A model generated the notes under the pieces. That model saw only the letters and a program-made list of their open reading frames with translations, did no database searches and was not told where the DNA came from. A program made the translations under genes and the position numbers. Below are positions 38,189 through 51,661 of a stretch of 64,000 bases of DNA, piece by piece (within the stretch, counting starts at the first letter, position 1; each line of letters opens with the position of its first letter). The DNA comes from Lepisosteus oculatus (lineage: Eukaryota > Chordata > Actinopteri > Semionotiformes > Lepisosteidae), in the NCBI RefSeq assembly GCF_040954835.1, contig NC_090705.1:15698436-15762435 (forward strand), written 5' to 3'.

Positions 38189-41100
38189 TTAAATTTTAGT
38201 TCCTCGTGAAACGAGCTCTAAAAGCGTCGATGTAATTTTCTCTAAAGACGACTGCTTCCCTTGGGGCATTTCGCCAGGCTTTCGGCCCTCCGCCCAGGAG
38301 CCCCGTGCCCCTCTGAGGGACTCGCCGGTGTGCGCAGGCCGCGGTGGGTAAAATGTCCTCTCAGCGGGCGGCCTTCTGCCAAGGTGCTGCGGGTCCTTCT
38401 GCGCGTACCGCGGCCTCTCTGGGTACGACCACCGGTCAGAAGATTTGCGCTCCGCCGAAACAGACCGACGGTACAATGGCACGCCGGACCCACGGGGTGC
38501 TTCTACGGGCTCAAAGTCCGGATGGCCTGCAGGATGAGTGAGAAAAAGGACTTCTGAGCTCTGGCTCCGTAAGGCATGTGCACACTGGCCCCTGTCCCCA
38601 TAGGAGACGCTAAGATCTGCCGAGACTGATCTTCCCAGCATGCCCCTCTGACTGGCTTCGGCACAGTCTGGTCATCTGCCTTTTGTCTACCTTCCCTGTC
38701 CTCAGAAAGAGGCTGCAAGCATTTGTTTGCAACTACAAACAATTCAAGAACTTGAACTTCTTCTTAAACATCCTGGACATTTGAATGAAGTGAAGTTACG
38801 TTTCCAGTTTGCTCAGTTATTTCTCTACCCCAGTAATAAGAAGTCATTACTGTTGTGCACATGGCTCTTATAAGAAAAGCACCATAAGAAAATCTTTTCT
38901 GAAGGTGTTGTATTGAACTGCAAGGCATATTTCATTTTCCTCAGGTTTTGAGTACTTGAAAGCACATAAAATGACAGGGGGTAAGATCAAATCAGTTAGT
39001 GCCTATGGTCGCTTTAAAACCTCTGTCCCGTCTTTGCTGTCCTGAGCAGGAAGGAAAGCTCTTTACCTCCATATCGGTCGCGTTCATGTACACCTGTGTC
39101 CATACTCATGTGGTTGTAATCTTTCGAAATCACCGGCGACTTCAACAACAAACAAAAGAAAAAGAAACAAATTACAAATGTACAAATCTCCTATTTGCGC
39201 TGAGATTCGATTTCAACCCCATTCCTCACACTTGAAATTATTTTAATTAGTCAGTGCAACTTACTGTCACTCCTGTAGCCTTATTTGCTTGAAATTCCTT
39301 CAGAAGATCACAGACTTTATCTTTGAAAAAAGTGGCATCTTCAATACTTTCTATTTCAATGCTTTTCTGAAAGGATAAAAATTCTTAGGTCAACTTCAAG
39401 ACACAACTTTACAAGCACATGTTTTTTTAAGGGAATGTATGGAGTCTGATCTTTTTTAGAAGGCTTTTCCGTTTGTCAAGATTGTCATTTAAGTAGCTCA
39501 GTTTTACTAAATAATATTCACTGTCCGAGAGTTATGACATACACTGTACCTTACAGTGAGGAACTGGGGACAGTGCGGTAGTGTGGAAGCTCAAATCAAT
39601 AGCATCTCTAGAAGACAAATGTCTCCCTGATAAACTGGGCCTTTTCCAGTAAATGAGACATACAGTTCAAAAATACTGTAAAAACAAAATATTTTACTGC
39701 TGATTGTGTTTTTCAACTGTTTTTCCGAAGCACATTCACCTTATCTAACTCTAGGAGAGCTGTCCTTCCCTGTATGTTTCCAAAAACACTGAATGTAAAA
39801 AGGTACCAGCTCATTTGATGTCAGATACAAATGCGACAATTGTCCAAATAACCAGGATTATGACCTCTGCCATTACTCTAACAGCAGGAAACATTTGACA
39901 TTTTCCGTTTAATAAGCAAGTAGATATACTCAGTCTGTCACTGTAGAAAGGCAAATTAGGTCAGTTAGGAAATCTGCTTGTACTAAATTATACTTACCAG
40001 GGCCTCCAAAACATCTCCTTTAACTGCATTAGGATTTACTGTAGTTTGATTTTGAGTTTCGTGGTAACTTGCTAACGTTCCCTGGGTAAAAAAAGAAATT
40101 ACATCAAATAAAGTAATACACAAAGTGGTCTATTATTCTGAAAACAGTCTTTTGTTCCAAAACTGCTCGCTCACCAACTTTTCAAAGCCAAGCTCTTTGC
40201 TGTATTCAGTGAAATATTTGCTAAAGCTGCCCATGAAATGGAATATTTGGAAACGTAGACCTAGCACCACTGCTGTAGAAATCTTGTTAATGCTGGTCCA
40301 TACATCACCTTGCTGACCATTTTTCCCTATTATAGATCTGAACACACTACTATCTTATTTTTGTATCAGCAATTCTTTTTTTTATATTACAACATCCCAT
40401 TTTTTTATCATCTTGGCCTATAAGCTAAGATCTCTGAAACACAGAGAAGAGGCGGAGGGTGTAGGCTCTCTTCTTGAAGTACCTACTGGTTAACCAATCA
40501 CTGCAGGTCCTGGAGGTTCTTAAACTGCCTCAAGCATTGATTGGAAGAGGCCTGTATTTCTCACTGACAGCACAGTGAGCTCACAGGTGCCCCGCAGACT
40601 TCAGGGGTTTGCGAATACATAGTAAGCAGAGGATATCCTGGCCATTTTAAGCTCACACAACTCTGGTGGTGCTTGGCCACATAACAAGCCCTGGTCACAG
40701 GCTAAAGGAATAGCTCAATCTCCCAATTAGCACTGCCTGAACCTCAGGGCTCTATGAACACATATACTGCATAAGTTATCCTGGAGCCCCTGAGCAAAGA
40801 CACCTTAACCTCTACAATCTACTGCAGGTCTATTGCATTGAACAGGCCATATAAAACTGTCTCATCTTGTAGTGTGTGAAGCATTATACATTGCATAACC
40901 AGGGTTTTAGAAAGGCTACGGTTAAGTTTCTTAACATAACGGAATATGATAAATACCTGCTTGTGTGCCAGGGGATCCAGTCTTGGCCTTTTATGGGAAA
41001 ACTCTTCCATGTTCCTACAGAGATAACAATAGAATTTACTAAGTAGAAACAAAGGAAGTTAACACTGCAATCTGTAAACATGTGAGAAAAAGCAACATCT

Positions 41101-44100
41101 GCATGCAAAGGGTTTTCTTCTAAGCAGCAACAACAAACTTGCCCCTGTTCTTCCAGGAACACAAATCCACTTATAACCAGCCTGGGTGCCAGCAGTGACT
41201 GACAGCACATGACTCTTGGGGGGGGTTCTCAAATTTATGTTTTTTCTTCCCCATCAATCATTATTGAATCTGCACATTTACTTTTATTCTTTTTAAATGA
41301 AAAATAATAATTCAGTGACAACAATATGGATTGTGAAAGCAGTGCACCCCTGATAAGCATATTAAAATCTGCCTGAAGAGTTTCAGCACGTTTTAAACTG
41401 TCAGAATGGAATATGTTAAACTCTGAACGTGCCACAATCTGCACTTCACCTGCGTACCTTTCACTTTGACCTTTAGCCAGGAAGCCTCCAGTGGCTGAAT
41501 CACCACGGAAACTGCCTCTGTGACCATCTTCAGGGACGACTTCTCTGTACGCTCCGCTTTCTGCTCTCATTTCATGGGTACCTGGCTTCTCCGAAAGGTA
41601 GCGTTTAAAGACTTCAGGCAGCCCATTAAAATTGTCCCGTTCCATAATTCGCCTAGCAGAAGTACTTTCAGGAATTCTTCTTCTTTCCGGGCTGTATTCA
41701 GGAGGTCTTCTTGAGCGTCCTTCGGGAGTGTGCCTTCGTTCCAAGTGATCTTCGCGTCCTCGTCCACCCAAGTGGCTCCTTTCTGCACCGAACTCTGGGG
41801 CTGCTGGGAAATCATCCCGATGTCTTTTACCCAGGGCAGCTCTGCTATAGGCTGGACTTCGACCGTGTTCAGAATAATCACTGTTCAGTTCCACCTTGTC
41901 CAACCTTCTTGAAGACTCGCTGTCAAAATACTTCTTGCCACCCTCATCAGGATACCTCCTGTAGTGATGGTCTTCAGGATAGGCTGGGGCAGAATCCCTA
42001 GAATATCTCCTATCCACATCTCCAGAATGCCTTCTGTCAAAATCATTCTCAGGATACCGTCTCTCTCCATTTCCTTGGAAACCCCTACCAAGGTCTTCAT
42101 GGCCATACGGTCCATGTCTGTCTTTGTCATGGTATGGACCTCTGCGGTCATCTTCACGGTATGGTCTTCTGAGGTGTTCACCATGATAAGCTTCTAGATG
42201 GTCATCCTGAAAGGGTATTTCACCAATATCCTCACGGTATCTTCTCTGGTTATACTCACGTCTGTCAAGGTCTTTTGCACCATACGGACCACCACGTTCA
42301 TCCATACGTGACAGTGAACCAATGTCTTCCTTCCAATCCACTCTTCTGCGCATGTCTTCAGGAGAGAACCTACCCCAGTCAGGTCTGTACTGCCTATCGG
42401 GATCTGCATCACAAGATGCTCCATCACGGTCACTCCCACGAGGCAGTCTACTTTGGTCTTCCTTACCTACAAGACTCTGAAGAGCTACAGATTGACAGGA
42501 AAATTAAATCTTTAGGGTCTCTAAAGCTGTTCTGTGCAGTTCATAACAGTTTAACATCATGTATTACAACACTTGCAGCACAAAATATCATGTCTTAACA
42601 TTTACACTTTCAGTGCTAATTTTCTTTAGGATAACGATAATTCCTCATGGAATGATAATGTTAATTCCTCATGGACATAGATAGTTATTCAAACTGTACT
42701 TAGTATAAAAATACAAATATATTTTCAGCAAAGGATCAGTGAGCTACAGAAGCTACAGTCTACCACCGAGTGCCCAAAGACCTTGATAATTAAGGAAAAA
42801 GACAAAAACAAACATACTTTTTTTGAAAAAGCTAGGCTTCTCTTTTTGTTGCGTTTCCAATATTTTCTTCTTTGACCGCTACACAATGGGAAAAGAAGTG
42901 AGAAAGAAATGACATTGAAAATGTTACTTGACATTTAAGATAAACCATAAAATGATGAGAAATTTAAAGAAAGACTCCAGTCACTTGTGCTTGTTGACAT
43001 GGTTAACAAGGGGTACGGGCCTGTAAAATGAATAGGCGCGTACCTCAATCACCCCCTGACCATCCTGTAGTACCACAATCTCTGCTTTCGCTTTGAGGAT
43101 TTTCCCCAGCTGGGCAGTATTGTTGGCATCCCATGTTACCAAGTCAGGACGGTTGGTCTCCTGGAAAATCACACAGCTGTCACTGAAAGTCACACTTTCA
43201 TTCGGCAACAGCTACAAGTTTAATTTGTAATAACTTCCAGCATAACTGTACCACATCAAAGGTTAACTCTCAAACACAAGCTTGGAATACCGCAAGGTAG
43301 TGTATGCACACGGATTCAAGCACGCTTCCACAAGAGAATGAGTGGTTCAAGCAGTGGAGTGGAGTAACAATCAGTGGAGTACTGATTTGTAGAAATGATT
43401 CAGGTTCTGGTACAACGATCAGAAGGTAAAGTCAAAACCAAACTGGACTGCAAACACTCCAAAAGCAGCAAGACATTACAAAGGGCTTGGGCAGAGATAA
43501 ATAAATTGCAACAAAGCCCATACTAGAAATTGAACACCGAAAGCAGCTTCAAAGGCCTTTAGGCATGTTTCTTTCTGCTTATCTTTAAGCAGTGTTTGTG
43601 AGGACTGCAAGTAAACAAAGGAGCAACTAGTTCGGAGATCAGATCTGTCCATCCTGTTCAGTTGCCCCCTGTCCTAGTCCAGAACTGTCCTATCCACCCT
43701 GTCCAGTCACATCCTGTCCACCCAGTCCAGCTGCCCCCCTGTGCTAGTACACTGCTATTCACCCTGTCTGTCCTGTCCAGTCGCGCCCTGCCTGGATGCC
43801 AAGACCTTTAAAATAAGAGGCTTTCTGAAAGAGAGAAGGATGGGGGCTCCTCAGAGCTGGATCATTGAAAGTCTCAGTAAACCAACTGGATGTCTTGACC
43901 ACCACTCACTAGGATGGTGGGTCAGTGAACTTAAAAAGAAATGTCATTGTCAAAAACATTCAATACACGAATAACACTGCTGGATAGTGAAGATGCCAGT
44001 ACTTGCATTGGAAACCCCAACGTCAAAGACCTGAAATTAGGAGCAACATGCCTTTTTTCAAGTATGAAAGCTACAACAGAAGATTATACTTCTCTTCACA

Positions 44101-47100
44101 CTACGGTTTTCTTAGCACATTATTACACAGGCCTTTAAGCTAACGAGGCTGAAGATTTATTCCGCTAGACGGGAGCGCTATTTCATAGCGGTAACACTTC
44201 CACAGGTATAGCGAGGTGTGGAACGTTTTCAACCACCGAAGAAGTAAAAGGTTTCTTACCAAGTATCTCTGTCTGTGTTTCCGACTAACCAGGTGCAAAG
44301 TAAGACCTGGCAGCTCTTCCTCGAAGAAGCACAGCCTGCACAAATACCTCAGGGGATCACCAGGCTGCTTGGGGTCAACCTCAACAACATGGTGTAAACC
44401 TAGAGGGGTACAGCAGCACTTGTACTACCCAAAACACCAAAACATTATCTTTTTCCTACACACTTTCCAAAGAATTATTCATTTCAAGGTTGCCAGCATT
44501 TCTGGTTAAGGAGGGCACTTTGTGTTGGATCTTGTAAAAATTCTTACAAATCAAAACCCATATCTTCATATTATACTGTGTTTCATCTGTTTTAAAGTAT
44601 AATAATTTGACCAAGAAGCCTTCATTAAAATGGGCCATGAAAAGACAGTATTGAAGTAACCCAAGCCCACTTCATACAGGTATTTCATTTTCATATTAAA
44701 GTCTGCTTTGTAAATAATAAAAAAACAATATTTTTACCAATTATAGGCTCATCAAGGTGGAGATAATCAAGGTATTCCATCAAGTCATTCCATTTTCGCA
44801 CAGCATATGGTCTTCGGATCTTGCCTGTGAAATTGGTCCACAGGGATAAGAGGACTGAAATCATTCTGCAGTTTTATCAAGAACAAAGTGATGTGTAAAA
44901 GGCTATATAAAAAGCTAATGTGAAAGTATATCAGATCTGAACAATATTATTTTAAAAATTAATTTAAAAAACTTATAACTGCTGACATATCCTCCTGCAG
45001 CAGTTTAATGCTCAGCTTTGATTCAGTCACACAACCCCTGCTTTAATTTGTTAGGCTTGTGAAACCTGTTGTTAAACTACCCACAACATGGATTTACTGG
45101 GAATAAAGGGAAATCCACTCTAAACAAAATAAGGAAGAAGACTTTAGGTGAAGAAAACATTTTTCCATCTGCATAACAATAGGCAACTCAAAATATAGTG
45201 TAGCAACATGTAGGATTTAAAAATGTATTTGTTAAAGACATTATACTGTAGGTACAGCATTGTATGTAACAGTTATTATGCTGTTATTTGAATTATTTCT
45301 GCATAATTTGATCTTTTTTAAAACAACGTTAGCCATTAAGCCAGAAAAAAACTGTGTGGAAAGATTTCTCCTTTAAAATACTTAACACCATCAGGTATTT
45401 CTTGGACCAAACCTATTAAAATGTTATTTACCAGAAAGAAAAATGCTTCCAAGAACCAAACACAAACTAAATGATACTAATCTGTTAGATAATAGTCTTA
45501 CATTAATGGATGCATTACAACGTGGTTTACCATAAAACAAAAGACAGTTAAACAGAATTAAAACTAGAGTCATGCAAGTGAGTCTAGGATTTAGAAGGAC
45601 TGACTGACATCAGTATCTAATAGGGAGGTCATTCCACAGTCCTGGAGCAGTCTCATTGAACCTTGTTTCTATAACTGAAACAGGGTCGCAGAGCGAAGAT
45701 ATTGAGAGACTTGTAGGGAAATAACACATCACTGTTGTAATCAGGAGCCAAACTGTTCAAGAACTTAAAGGTGAGCAGCAGTATTTTGTCATTTTATTTT
45801 ACAATCCACAGGAGCTGGTGCAAGGTAGATAAAACCAAAAAAATATGTAACTTGGAATCAAATTTCCAAACTCGCCCAAAAGATGTGGTTTTCCTATTTT
45901 TGATCTGAATCCATATAAAAACGTGACAAAGGATATAACAACAGGTAAGCAGATGAAACCTCAGTCCTAGGGCAGCCATGCCACAAAGCAGAGTTTTGAT
46001 GGACTTTTGAATAGGACACATATCTGGCTAACAGTAAACAGATCTTTAATATTCCATGGTATTGGGTGGTTAGCTGTCCAATGTGAAAATGCTGAGCATT
46101 ATTAAAGACAGGAAGAAACTGGACAGGCAGTTTTGCAAGAACACTAGGTGTTTTAAACCAAGAATTGTCACAGAACCACCTGTAAACCACAGCAAGACAC
46201 GGAGGCCTGTCTGTTACGGTCTATGACAGAATGTAGGTGGAAGGTGTGGCCTGTGAAAGAATTATATCAAGATGAACCAAGGGGGGTGATTCTCCTCTTG
46301 TCCCTGTCTGCGCCCATGGAGATCTGTCCACAGAGGGAAGTAAGGGTCCCATTTCCATCCCCAGTGGACAACACACCATGGACTAACAAATCCCAGGAAG
46401 CGTTCCCTTCTGAGAGGAGTCGGATGTCCTGGCTGGAGATCCCAGAATACCTCATCCCAGGGCTGCCTGGTGCAAAGAAACAGTCTGCACTCCCACAGGC
46501 CAAGACCTTAGAGCTTGTTCACATGATGCTTATTGTAAGAGGAGGCACCATAGACAGTTCACTGCACATTTTGTCAGTAGTACCCAGGACTCCAAAATCA
46601 ACAAGCCTCCTCATGAGCAGCTCTCCAAACACTTATTTGAAGATGAATATTGTCATTAACGGAAACTCTTCTCACTTCCATTTAAAATGTTTTCTTTAAT
46701 AGGATCCTCCAACTTTGGACTGTCAAAAGTTCACTTGGAAACAGTCCAGGAACTGAATCTTTTACAACACTGAGCTTTCACTGCAAGGCTGCAAGTTTAA
46801 CACTCAGAAATGCTCTTGATATTTTGATGCACACTTCCCAGTTCATAAGATCCACTGGGAGAGGTTCTGAAGTCCCTTTAGAGTGACTCTGCCTTCTACC
46901 AGCAAAAACGTCAAGAGCGAAGTCTTTAAAAAAATGAAGTATAAATAGGGCCACCCTGAGCACAGCTGGGACCAATACATAGTTTTGGTTGGCAGCAAAT
47001 CTTGAGATTTTTCTACATCAGCAGAATAACTTAATAAAACACACTGTTGCGCAACTGTGAAGTGTCAGGTGGTCCTCTTGCATTCCGCAGTTTACTGGAA

Positions 47101-50100
47101 AGGAAACTACATTTAATCACCAGAAAAGGTAAATTTGGTTAGATGAATAGATATAGGAAAAAATCAGAACATAGGAGTAAATAATATGAGAAGCTAAGAT
47201 GATAAAAAAGCTCTACTTACCACAAGCTACAAGGGCATCTTCTTTCTGTGTCGTGCAATCCAGGAAAACAAGTACAGCCAGTCAGTACATACAGAAACAG
47301 ATTGGCACAATAGATGAATGAAAGTCACAGAACCCACTGCTCTCAACAGAAAGCTGTGCAGTGCATTACATTTAGGAGGTGCACTAGTGGATGTGGGATT
47401 GCTTTATGCTTTATTAATAATATTAATACCTAGATCAAGAAATACGCTGCTTTGGGATGTCCATGAAAATCATTGCGAACGGACTTTTCAACATCACGCC
47501 TGTTTGGTATATCTATGATCTGTCCATAGATCCTCCTTTTATCGACTCGGATGCCCAAATTAATCCCATTCTTACTTTGCTGAACAGATTTGCAATCCCA
47601 GGCATTTCATACTTAATAGACTGAGGACAAAGCTTTGACAAAGAATATTGTGCACAAAAACATGACATTTATCTCCAAGGAGTAATGAAATTCATAGCAC
47701 CAGCAGTGAATGGTGTGACAGGGCTTGAACTCACACCACATTGTCTATTAAGAAAAGGGTTCGACTTCTGAAATACACACTGGTGCTCTCAATAAATCTT
47801 CCACTTCACTTCTTAAAACTGAAACTTCATGGTTGAGTTAGAGAGCTCCAAAAAATGAGCAAAGACAAACGGGAAAGGTGAATTCACAAAACATAGAGGC
47901 TTTCCGAAAAAAAATCCCAAAATGCCCAAAAACCATTCCTCTTATCATTCCTGGATTTTTTCAGAGTGGGATAAAAATGCAGATCCTGCTGAAGTCATTT
48001 TTATCATCTTTTAAAGTCATGGAAATGCGTCCAGCAAACTTGTGGCCCTGAGACCAAATTAAAAGAAAATCTTTCTTATCCAAAATGAGCAAACCCAAGA
48101 ACGAGTTGCCTGCCAGATCTTGAAAAGCCACCGAGAAGTTATAAGAAACTGCAAAGCAACATTCCTTAGCCAAACAGTCAGTATTTCACTATGGTGAGAG
48201 ATGTTAAAGAAAGAACTGTGAAGTGTTTAGAAACTGGCTGGACCTTCCAGACAGAAGGAAAGAGAAATGCCAGAAATGTGAAACATTCAAGGCGTCAGCC
48301 AGTACTGTTCTTCAACGAAATTGATTTTTGAAGGATGCGTACAGCCTTGTCTCTTCAAGGACTCACGATAAACATTTGCAGAGTGCGCCTTATTTCCAAA
48401 ATGTTCCTAAAGAACGTAATATTGAGTCAGAACCTATTTCCAGACATGCACAGTGACTAAATGATTAGCAAAAAAGGTGTCTCTGGTCAGCTTAACATTA
48501 AGAGGAACCTGTGGAATCACAGTCGTCGCCCCCTAAGGAAACCTGTGGGAGTGTAAAAGGAATTATATTTGAGAACCAACTTCAAAGTTAAGTGGCACAG
48601 ATTCCCAGGGGATTCCACAGTAACACAATCAGAAGACACCTGTTTAGAACGCAAGCTGGGCTTTACAGTCCAATGCTCGATAGGAGAATGAATTTCACAT
48701 GATGGGACTCAAACCCAAAACTTGGATATAAATTCATCAGTGATTTGAAGTGGAAGTCTGAACCCTAAAGGGGACTGGTTCAGATGTGGGCACTCATTAG
48801 AAAATCCAGAATTTCCCAAGCAAAAGGACTGGTCCAAGGATTACATAAATTAATGTTTTTGGAGCACTTCATCTCTCTTATGCACGGGCTGTGGCAGCAG
48901 GCTGCAATGAATTTTGAGACGTAAATAGCAGAGGTCCAATTTTTACCCCCAAAACTTGGATTTCCATCTAAAATGATATCATACAATCGTCAGAAAATTC
49001 CATCTCGGCGAATGATACGACAGCATCGACATCATGTGACTGAAAAGAAATAACCATACCAGCGGTAAAGAAAGATGGACCCCAGCTAAGACAGGCCACG
49101 CATTTCTTCAGCAATGAATTATGATGTGGAAAGTACTCAAAAAAACGCTTAGGAACAAAAGGACAGAGAACCTTCCAACATAGGAAGATTGAGAAAAAAC
49201 TCAAGAAAGTCCCATTTCTTCACAAGGTGATTTTCTCTGGGTGGGCACAATGCTTGCTCAAGGAACAAAAGAGATTTCCTTGGCTTTAACTCAAAAACAA
49301 ATTTCATAATCATTTGACCTGCAAGCTTTTGAAGGTGCTGGTCAAGGACGTCAAGAAACCTGGGATATTTAATGACGAAGTAGAGTCGGGACCTCGGCTT
49401 TAGTCTCATTGGAAGGATATATGACAAAAACAGTCCAGATTTAAATGAGAATGGCCGATGCAGGAGATTCCAGCTCAAGCAGAAACTTTTTTTTTACCAC
49501 TTGAGGATATTTATGACTGAGAGTTAAAAATATGCTGGAAGACCAAGATGCAAACTATCCTTTTGTCTCTAGCTATGACAACTCGATCTCTGGAGATTCT
49601 CTTGAAGTCAAGACACACAAAATAACTAAAGTGTTCTCCTTTGCTCACATGAGAAACTGCTAGACTGCGCTGGTGCCCCAAATTCAGGCCAGTCTTCAAG
49701 CTGAGGTAACCCCATTCTCTTATTCCTGAATTACAATGTGTCAAGGGAGGAAAAAAGACAAGGGAGAAAAGTAATGAAGAAAGTATGAAGCACGGCTGTT
49801 GTAGATCTTTTGTTTTTATAACTGATCAAGAGATTTATTCATCAAAAAGTAAGATTCTGGTTGGAATTAATTTACCACACAATGAACCCTTATAATAAAG
49901 ATGTGAGTTTATTAAGAGATTAAACTCAGTATAGTCTTGCAACTTTAAAAAAAGTCTAAAAAGGCAACAAAACATATTCTGGCGATAAAACCAATTAAAA
50001 ACCAGCCCAATTTCAAGAAGTCATGCAAGTATACATCCTGATATTTTGAGAACTGAGCATTTGAGAAAATGCAACAATGAGGGAAATCTTCACATATTTG

Positions 50101-51661
50101 TTAATTACAGATGTCACATTTGAATTTAAAGATTAAAGCCCAAGCTACATAAAGTGGCGTTTAATAAAAACTGGCACTGGACCAGTGTTACACTCTCTCA
50201 CCAGACCCATCGCCTTTACCTGTAAATGTTGAGGAGTGGTCAGATGTATCTTGTAATTGGTCTTACTCTGAATCTTGATGTCACAAATCTGAAAGCAATG
50301 CAATGAAAGGTTATTGCTATGACTACAGCACTGGATAAAATTGTAAATTCAGTGCCCCTTGTTATAAGGTTCATATCTGTGTCCACTGGCCGTTACAGAA
50401 ACATGAGCTCTATTGAATGCATAATAAATTAGTCTATGTATTGTTTTTAGTACTAAAAGCATATGCATGGTGGTTTACATTTTTTAACAAAACAAACTTA
50501 TAAAGCTAGAATCAGACCAGTGATGTGCCCCACCTTTAACATGTTTCAGGAGATGTGCAATTTATTTGACTGAAATTTGTTTTCTCACACAATTTCAAGG
50601 AAAGAGCGCATCACCACTGTGCCTGTAATACAAATCGTCTCCCAAGGCTGACTGTGCCTGTAGTATTCAACTGTTTGTGCAACATGTGGTTAGGATCAGG
50701 AAGCACTGACCCAGGGAAGTGTCTGTCACTATTTAACACTGCTTTTTCAGTTAACACTGGTTCAGTAAAACACCCAGCTGTAAACAATGAGTGCAAATGA
50801 AGTCACTTTGGATAACAGCGTTAGGGAAATAAGTTACTAAATATTTTTCTTTCTTTATGCTGAAATAATTCAGTGATGTTCTGCTGATATGTCAGCCATT
50901 TGGGCATGAAGAGGTTTAGCTTTATGGATGCGGTTTGAGGAATAAAAGACATTAATGACAAGCATCATAACATAACATCACATCACTATATTAGCCCCAT
51001 ACAATTTCTTGCATTAGGAATTTGTCTTTTCGCATACCCCAGCTTGCTCTCCATGAGACACACAGACAGGGAGAGAGAAGCTTGGGGTCAGAGCGCAGGG
51101 TCAGCCATTGTACAGCGCCCCTGGAGCAGTTGGGGTTAAGGGCCTTGCTCAGGGGCTCAACGGAGTAGGATTCCTCTACCGGCTGGGGGATTTGAACCAG
51201 CAACCTTCCAGCCACAGGTGCATGCTGTGTCTCATGGAGAGCAAGCTGGGGTATGCGAAAAGGCAAATTCCTAATGCAAGAAACTGTATATGGCAAATAA
51301 AGTGATCTTACCTTACTGGTTGCGTACAACACAATACAGGTTAAAAACGAGAGGAAGCCTTTCGAACCGTTTGCTCATCAGCAGTTTATTAATTTGTGCT
51401 GTATCGCCTGCTCTTACCTGAATGACCGCACAGTTGGCTACAAGCGTTAACAGTTTGCTAGGCAAAACCAATGCAATAAGTAAGAGAAATAACCTTGAAA
51501 TGAGCCAAACGGTCTCTATTTCACTAAGACGCCCAAGCGTTTCCCATTTATTGTAACTTAGTTTTGAAGGTCAATGAAATATTTGGAAATACATTAATAC
51601 TCACCTTACACTCGATATAGTCAGATCGTTCTTCATAGTTGAATGATCTGGAGTAATCCAT
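38189..51661 (-). CDS. Unnamed protein with two matrin/U1-type zinc fingers and an Arg/Tyr/Asp-rich tract, twelve coding exons
   Basis: Minus-strand coding exons, 5' to 3': 51605-51661, 50220-50288, 47221-47245, 44738-44824, 44260-44399, 43044-43160, 42818-42878, 41458-42484, 40957-41014, 39998-40081, 39265-39366 and 38189-38647. All phases close, giving 761 aa. Finger 1 (residues 18-40) is CX2CX12HX5H (CKICDIKIQSKTNYKIHL...H) and is split by intron 1. Finger 2 (100-121) is CX2CX11HX5H (CRLCFFEEELPGLTLHL...H). Such fingers usually bind double-stranded or structured RNA. Between them lies a conserved-looking WNDLMEYLDYLHLDEPII. Residues about 186-527 form one 1027-nt exon of RRPYREDD, GPYHDKDRHGPYG and RRYPEN-type repeats, as in RNA-processing proteins. 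KRPRLDP (about 535) may be a nuclear signal. I do not recognise an orthologue. The last exon is uncertain because other frames are open there. Confidence 0.75.
43640..43790. repeat. Short degenerate minisatellite (CCTGTCC / AGTCCAG units)
   Basis: 'tgtccatcctgttcagttgc', 'ctgtcctagtccagaactgt' and 'ccaccctgtccagtcacatc' repeat with variation about five or six times within intron 5 of the zinc-finger gene. Confidence 0.6.
45560..45790. repeat. Diverged member of the 21.2 kb repeat family
   Basis: 'aggtcattccacagtcctgg', 'acagggtcgcagagcgaag' and 'ttcaagaacttaaaggtgag' are typical of the element body at 21390-21560 and follow the same order, with many substitutions. Confidence 0.4.
47900..49770. 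other. Large uninterpreted stretch inside intron 2 of the zinc-finger gene
   Basis: No microsatellite, recognised transposon or splice-bounded exon seen. Minus-strand frames of up to 109 aa (49149-49478) occur, but they carry no recognisable motif and no flanking splice signals. Confidence 0.3.
50999..51310. repeat. Non-autonomous repeat with long, nearly identical terminal inverted repeats
   Basis: The arm from 50999 to about 51062 ('gcattaggaatttg', 'cgcataccccagcttgctct', 'ccatgagacaca') is the reverse complement of about 51229-51291 with roughly two mismatches. The centre carries the common fish-repeat wording 'aagggccttgctcaggggct' and 'tttgaaccagcaaccttcc'. It lies in intron 1 of the zinc-finger gene. 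Confidence 0.85.

Noticed and set aside
41341..41457. Read-through of the 1027-nt zinc-finger-gene exon past the donor at 41458
   Set aside because: The donor AAAG|GTACGC joins in phase to the NMEEFSHKRPRL exon. The read-through part becomes AT-rich and unlike the repeat tract.
46223..46699. 158-codon plus-strand frame in an intron of the zinc-finger gene
   Set aside because: No recognisable domain, no splice or promoter context, and composition like neighbouring non-coding sequence.
49149..49478. 109-codon minus-strand frame inside zinc-finger-gene intron 2
   Set aside because: Hydrophobic and basic mix without motifs. No matching acceptor and donor in phase with the neighbouring exons, whose join is already complete.
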